This document shows, piece by piece, positions 40,301-44,278 of a DNA stretch of 44,278 bases. The DNA is taken from contig JBBHKE010001089.1 in assembly GCA_037447655.1 (NCBI GenBank), forward strand, positions 96,053-140,330, written 5' to 3'. A model generated the notes under the pieces. That model searched no databases and was not told the origin of the DNA. It saw only the letters and a list, made by a program, of their open reading frames with translations. This DNA comes from Zygnema cylindricum (taxonomy: Eukaryota > Streptophyta > Zygnematophyceae > Zygnematales > Zygnemataceae). Position 1 is the stretch's first letter. Each line of letters opens with the position of its first letter. The position numbers and the translations under genes were made by a program.

Positions 40301-41842
40301 TCAAAGGTGAGATTTCCGTGGGCTCCAGCTCTCCTATGTAGTACTTGGGTAATAAATTTTTCACCTGCAGAATCAAAAACATAAGAATAGAGTCAAATTG
40401 TTGACTTGCAGTGAAAATACAATAACAAAACAGTCAAAAAACCAGCCTGCAGTCACATTAGCAAAAGGAAAACAGTCAGATTATTGACCTGCAGTAAGAA
40501 TAACACAAAGAAATAGTCAAACTATCGACGTGCAGTGACAATAGCACAAAAAAGGTTAAATTAAAAAAACAGTCTAATCATCGACCTGCAGTAAAGATGA
40601 AAAAAATACTTCAATTCCTTTCTGCTTCCACGAATTTCATACACAAACTACGGCCGCCATTGTAAGATCCATTCTATTTTCTGACATTTTCTTGATTTGC
40701 TTTTCTTTAAACCACACTATACAGATTACAAACTCTCACTTCTCCAGACCAAAAAAACCATTCATGATTGTCGGTCAGATTACTCAATCGACTCGTACTA
40801 CTACATATGTCGAAACTTTTACTCAAATTCTACAATGTCCAGTGAGATAGGCTTCCCAGAAGGTATCCACCAGTAGCTTACCTTTTTAAGTACATGGCAC
40901 TTCAGCTTCTAAGCCAAAATTAACACAAGAAAACCAGAATTAATGCATAATCTAGCTCCATAATCATAATTCGGTCAATATCACCTCTCCCTCTACTTCT
41001 CTCCCTCTCCCTCTCTGTCCCCTTCCTTCGTCCTCCCTCTCCCTCTCCTCCTCCCTCTCCCTCTCCCTCTCCTCTCCCTCTCCCTCCCTCTGTCTCTTAC
41101 CCTTGCTGGATGGAAGGCGATAAAAGCATCAGTAGCGTCCTGTCCAGCTGTATCCAAAATAGGCAATAAACCTCCTGGATGCCTTTGAATCCAAGTGGAG
41201 ACGTCGTAAACCTGTCAAACCATAAAAAAAGACTGAAATTTGCTCAAATTTGCTGACATTTGCTGCAAATTACTGAAAAAAGTTGCTGCAGCAGTCTTTT
41301 TGCTGAATATTTAAGGGCTTCAACAAGACAAATCGTACTACCAGCGATAAATGTTTCAGATTTGAAGTTGTATCAGAATCCGCACATGTGAAAAAAAAAT
41401 GTTTTGTTTGGTTTCAGGTTCCACAAATTCAACGCAAAGGTAAACAGAGACTCGGAAGATATGAAAGGAGAAAAAGTGTGGTAAAATAGTTTTTACTAAA
41501 TAAATCAATCATTAAACAAATCAAAAAATGCTGTAAAATCAAGTTTTCATAATTGCAACCATAAACAGAAAATTGACACAAAATGGCACAAAATTTAGTA
41601 GAATGTAACCTTCTAATACATAATCTGGAGCCAGTAGAGCGACAAACCTTTCCGGAAACTGCTATCCAGCAGTCTTCCAAACTATTATGAAGCTCCAATT
41701 CCTTCACAGTGATCTCTCTCCCTTTCACTTCCTTATTATCAGTTAAGGATCCTGTCAATCCTGTCCATTCTTGAGAAGGTAAAACCGGAGTACATTCTCC
41801 ATCAACCACATCAGTCTTAGCCGAACAGCCTCCCTTCCCCAT
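37400..41842 (-). CDS. Cytochrome b5-fusion front-end desaturase (sphingolipid delta-8-like)
   Basis: ER membrane di-iron desaturase with its own N-terminal cytochrome b5 domain as electron donor. Exons in reading order: 41842-41648, 41211-41101, 40364-39990, 39646-39312, 38957-38894, 38604-38497, 38111-37965, 37522-37400; all GT/AG, phases agree, 485 codons plus stop. Cytochrome b5 occupies about 43-115 with heme ligands H76 (HPGG) and H99 (FHPA). The three histidine boxes are HDLGH (193-197), HNVHH (230-234) and QIEHH (407-411); the Q in the last box marks front-end desaturases. [20 protein letters not shown] and [18 protein letters not shown] resemble plant sphingolipid long-chain-base delta-8 desaturases. 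The C-terminus LFARG differs from the usual plant NTHG. A delta-6 or delta-5 acyl activity is not excluded. The start ATG has context GCCATGG; a GA-rich leader precedes it. Confidence 0.93.
39684..39780. repeat. (GAGGGA)n/(GA)n repeat in desaturase intron 3
   Basis: CT-rich on the sense strand and ending about 38 bases before the exon 4 acceptor, where it may act as an extended pyrimidine tract. Confidence 0.95.
40983..41098. repeat. CT-rich simple repeat abutting desaturase exon 2 donor
   Basis: On the sense strand the donor reads AGG|GTAAGAGACAGAGGGAGG, running straight into GA repeats. This is the opposite base polarity to the ALG9 donor-side repeats. Confidence 0.95.
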
Positions 41843-41852
41843 GGCTACTGCT

Positions 41853-41893
41853 TCACTCTCTCCCTCTCTCTCTCTCTCCCTCTCTCTCTCTAG
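41853..41893. repeat. GA-rich tract in the desaturase 5' leader
   Basis: On the sense strand a GAGAGA run ends about 10 bases before the start ATG. GAGA tracts in plant leaders and promoters can bind BBR/BPC factors; a role here is only inferred. Confidence 0.85.
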
Positions 41894-44278
41894 TTTTCCT
41901 CTTTTCCGCCTCTCCTGCAAGCAATTGCTGTAGGAGGACGAGCAAGAAAGCTCAAAAACAGAATGGCAACAATCGAGCAGCCTATGGGCAAGACTGGCTG
42001 CTGCAGGATTGAAAGCTGCTGTAAGAATCTGAGCTGAATATACAAATGAAGTGAGGCGGTATGGAGGGCGACAGAATCTCCCGTGTCAGTACTGTAGAAA
42101 ATGGTTACTATGTGAGTGGTTACCAAAGGTACACGGGCAGCGTACTATAGTTTGAAAAACATACCAGAAAGGTACACATTTTTTAAATTATAGTACGTAA
42201 TGATCGAATAGCGAATTATATCTCGCCACGTTTCATGTAAAAAATTTGAGGTTTGACACGTCATCGAATGCAGACAGGTTTCCGAAGGTAGATGTTTAGA
42301 TTTTTAAGGGGTCGGCGTGTCGCGATACGGCAAAAAAGGATTAAGCTTTTCCGGAAGCCACGCTGTCCTGGGTAGGTACGGAGATCGTATCTTTGTAGAT
42401 TATATCTGCAACTATAGTACAGTCTTGTAGTGAAGTTCCAGGGTAGTAAATGTCAACAAGTTTAGTACAAACAGTTGGATTCAAAAGAAGATACAAAAGT
42501 CTTTTGCAGTTCGTGAGATAGACAGGACACAGGTGCACTGGACCTTCCGATTACTAGTGTGGACATAGCGTATAGCATCCTCCGCGTATCACGGTTGACT
42601 GTACCGCGAACGAGTTTTTACCCAGTAATAGAGCTTGCTTTGCTAGTTCGCTAACAGACTAGTCGGCATGTTTTATTTTAGCAGAGGTTCTGTCACTCCT
42701 GTGTCGGTGCTTTCATACTTTCCGTGGTTCTGGGATTGGCCACGTAAGTAATTAAAATCTGGTTGTAGAGCTCTGACAATTATATCACTTCTCTCCAATA
42801 GGCGCCAATAATAGAATCCGATACGCCCATCTCCAAACTTTTCTGCGGCAATCGCGGTCCAAAAAACCGTACGTACCGAGGTACGGTTTTCCTATACAGC
42901 AATTATTTTGACGAAATATAACTCCAAATAGGTTGATATTAATTTATTATATACTGTATTGCCCACTAACGGTCTGCCTATAAACGGTCCACGTTACTAA
43001 TTCTGCAAACCGGTTTGTTTGGTGAATTAGGACTTGTCGCTGGCGTGGTACCGATTCCTTTCATTATCAAAATTCAAAATACTTCATGGTTATTGGGCCG
43101 TGGGTGGTCATCTCCAGTGCAGTATAGTACAGGACAGTTAATCAGATCGGTAAGTTTTTGTTATCGTTGGTAGATATTTGTTTTAGTTAGCGTTGTCATG
43201 TAGATTTGATCCTTAAGACTTAGGGTACGTCCCCGTGAAATCGGTACTTTGATAAAGTATTTTGGACTGTAGTAAAGATTCTCCGTACTACTTTGAAGAG
43301 CGTCCCCTATATGCGAAAATGAAATCGGAACTTTGACATGTGACGGTTGTAGACGTAGGTACAACTTGTGACGATTGAAGCCGACAACGAAACTTCCGAT
43401 GATTAGTGACGCCCAAAAAAAACAGCGACGGTTGTAGACGTCTAGATTTTTGTGAAATTATAGATGTTTAGGGTTTGGTGACATTGTGACGTCATGCTCA
43501 CTTGTGACAATATCGACGTCACTGATTCAATAACTTCCGCCATGGTTTCCCCATTTCGTTTTTTCTACTTTCTTCACTCGACTTGCCATTGAAAAAAAAC
43601 CTAAAAAGAATTCAAAAATAATATTTTTTTAAAATATCTTTCATTTTACACCAATATTGCCGTGTCTCATCCTAAAAAGTGTGAGATAAAAGCGATGCTG
43701 TGAGAGGGAGAGGGGAGAGGCAACGACGGCGCAAAATTTTGCAAAGGACCCCATGTCATACCGCAAGACATCGGCGGGTATTATTGCTGATTCTAATTCT
43801 AATTGGGGTATAAGGGAATAATACAGGTCGGTGGCGGAGTGTTCAGTTGAAGTACTGACGGAACTAAGGTCATACCTTTTTACCGTCATGGAAACAGATT
43901 TCGGTACGACATCAGGTTTCGCAAATACGAACGGCTCCAAACCTGACATCTAATTTACCCCAACCGTTACATACCTGACACATGTCCAAGTCGTGAACCC
44001 TCGGAGGTTCATGCATTATTTTTGTAGCGTAGGGAGGGTTTTTATCCTCGAGGTGTAGATGTAAGGCTTTCCGAGGCGGCCACGTAGCGGCTACCTCTAG
44101 AAACTGGCAGCGTTTGTACATAGAAAGTTGCTTGCTCAAAGACATGCAGGAATTAGTGTAGCTGTACGATAGGCAACAACACAGGATAAAGGCCACGTGG
44201 CCGCATTAGATTAGTCACAAATTACAACACGGGAATCCAACATTAAAGAGTTGTCGTTTTCCGGCGAACTACATTCTC
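41894..44278. other. Upstream of desaturase to window end, no gene supported
   Basis: Contains the desaturase promoter near its left edge and GTAC-rich DNA beyond. TTAGGGTACGTCCCCGTG at 43221 resembles a Harbinger-B left end (GGGCGTGTCCCCATGTG after TTA), but no matching right end was found. A GA run lies at 43703-43717. Confidence 0.5.
43641..44196 (-). other. Possible exons of an unrecognised gene
   Basis: Two minus-strand open frames (44196-43912 and 43949-43641) overlap in different frames. The first has a good donor (CAG|GTATGT at about 43974) after ...HDLDMCQ. Neither matches a family I know, and the second starts inside the first. They may be chance frames in non-repetitive DNA. Confidence 0.2.

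Noticed and set aside
41843-41920. Longer desaturase N-terminus rich in Arg-Glu
   Set aside because: It begins with TTG and is translated GA repeat; ATG at 41842 has good context and leads into the cytochrome b5 domain.

Overview
This looks like nuclear DNA of a streptophyte plant. All four recognisable genes are split by GT-AG introns, and one is a plant-type cystatin with the phytocystatin signature and a carboxy-terminal legumain-inhibitor extension. A mannosylglycerate-hydrolase-like enzyme and a front-end desaturase of the plant sphingolipid delta-8 type fit this. The DNA is AT-rich, full of GA/CT simple repeats and short non-autonomous DNA transposons. I cannot name the species; a non-flowering lineage is only a guess.

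Layout. 83-7770 (minus): 5' part of a GH63 mannosylglycerate-hydrolase-like gene in nine exons, running off the left edge. 7926-8880: satellite of 47-bp units just upstream of that gene. 8926-16651: transposon island holding two PIF/Harbinger-like subfamilies, two complete hAT-like elements of one family with perfect 8-bp target duplications, a second hAT-like family, TA-flanked MITEs and a 10-N assembly gap. 18048-30728 (minus): complete ALG9-type alpha-1,2-mannosyltransferase gene, 11 exons, 644 codons. 30729-31480: divergent promoter region. 31481-34854 (plus): complete two-domain phytocystatin gene, 4 exons, 237 codons. 34855-37399: gene-free convergent interval. 37400-41842 (minus): complete cytochrome b5-fusion desaturase gene, 8 exons, 485 codons. 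41843-44278: upstream DNA with no recognised gene.

Every exon junction in the four models was checked by hand for GT/AG and reading phase, and each model stays open. The genes do not form a pathway. ALG9 (N-glycan precursor assembly) and the desaturase are expected in the ER membrane, the cystatin in the secretory system, and the hydrolase acts on compatible solutes.

The oddest features are: GA/CT repeats that have entered ALG9 coding exons, giving a Pro-Ser insert and an acidic tail that ends in the ER-retrieval signal KDEL; CT-rich tracts on the sense strand that start within about 20 bases of several splice donors; tandem copies of an ALG9 splice acceptor; and a TE island with target duplications still intact.
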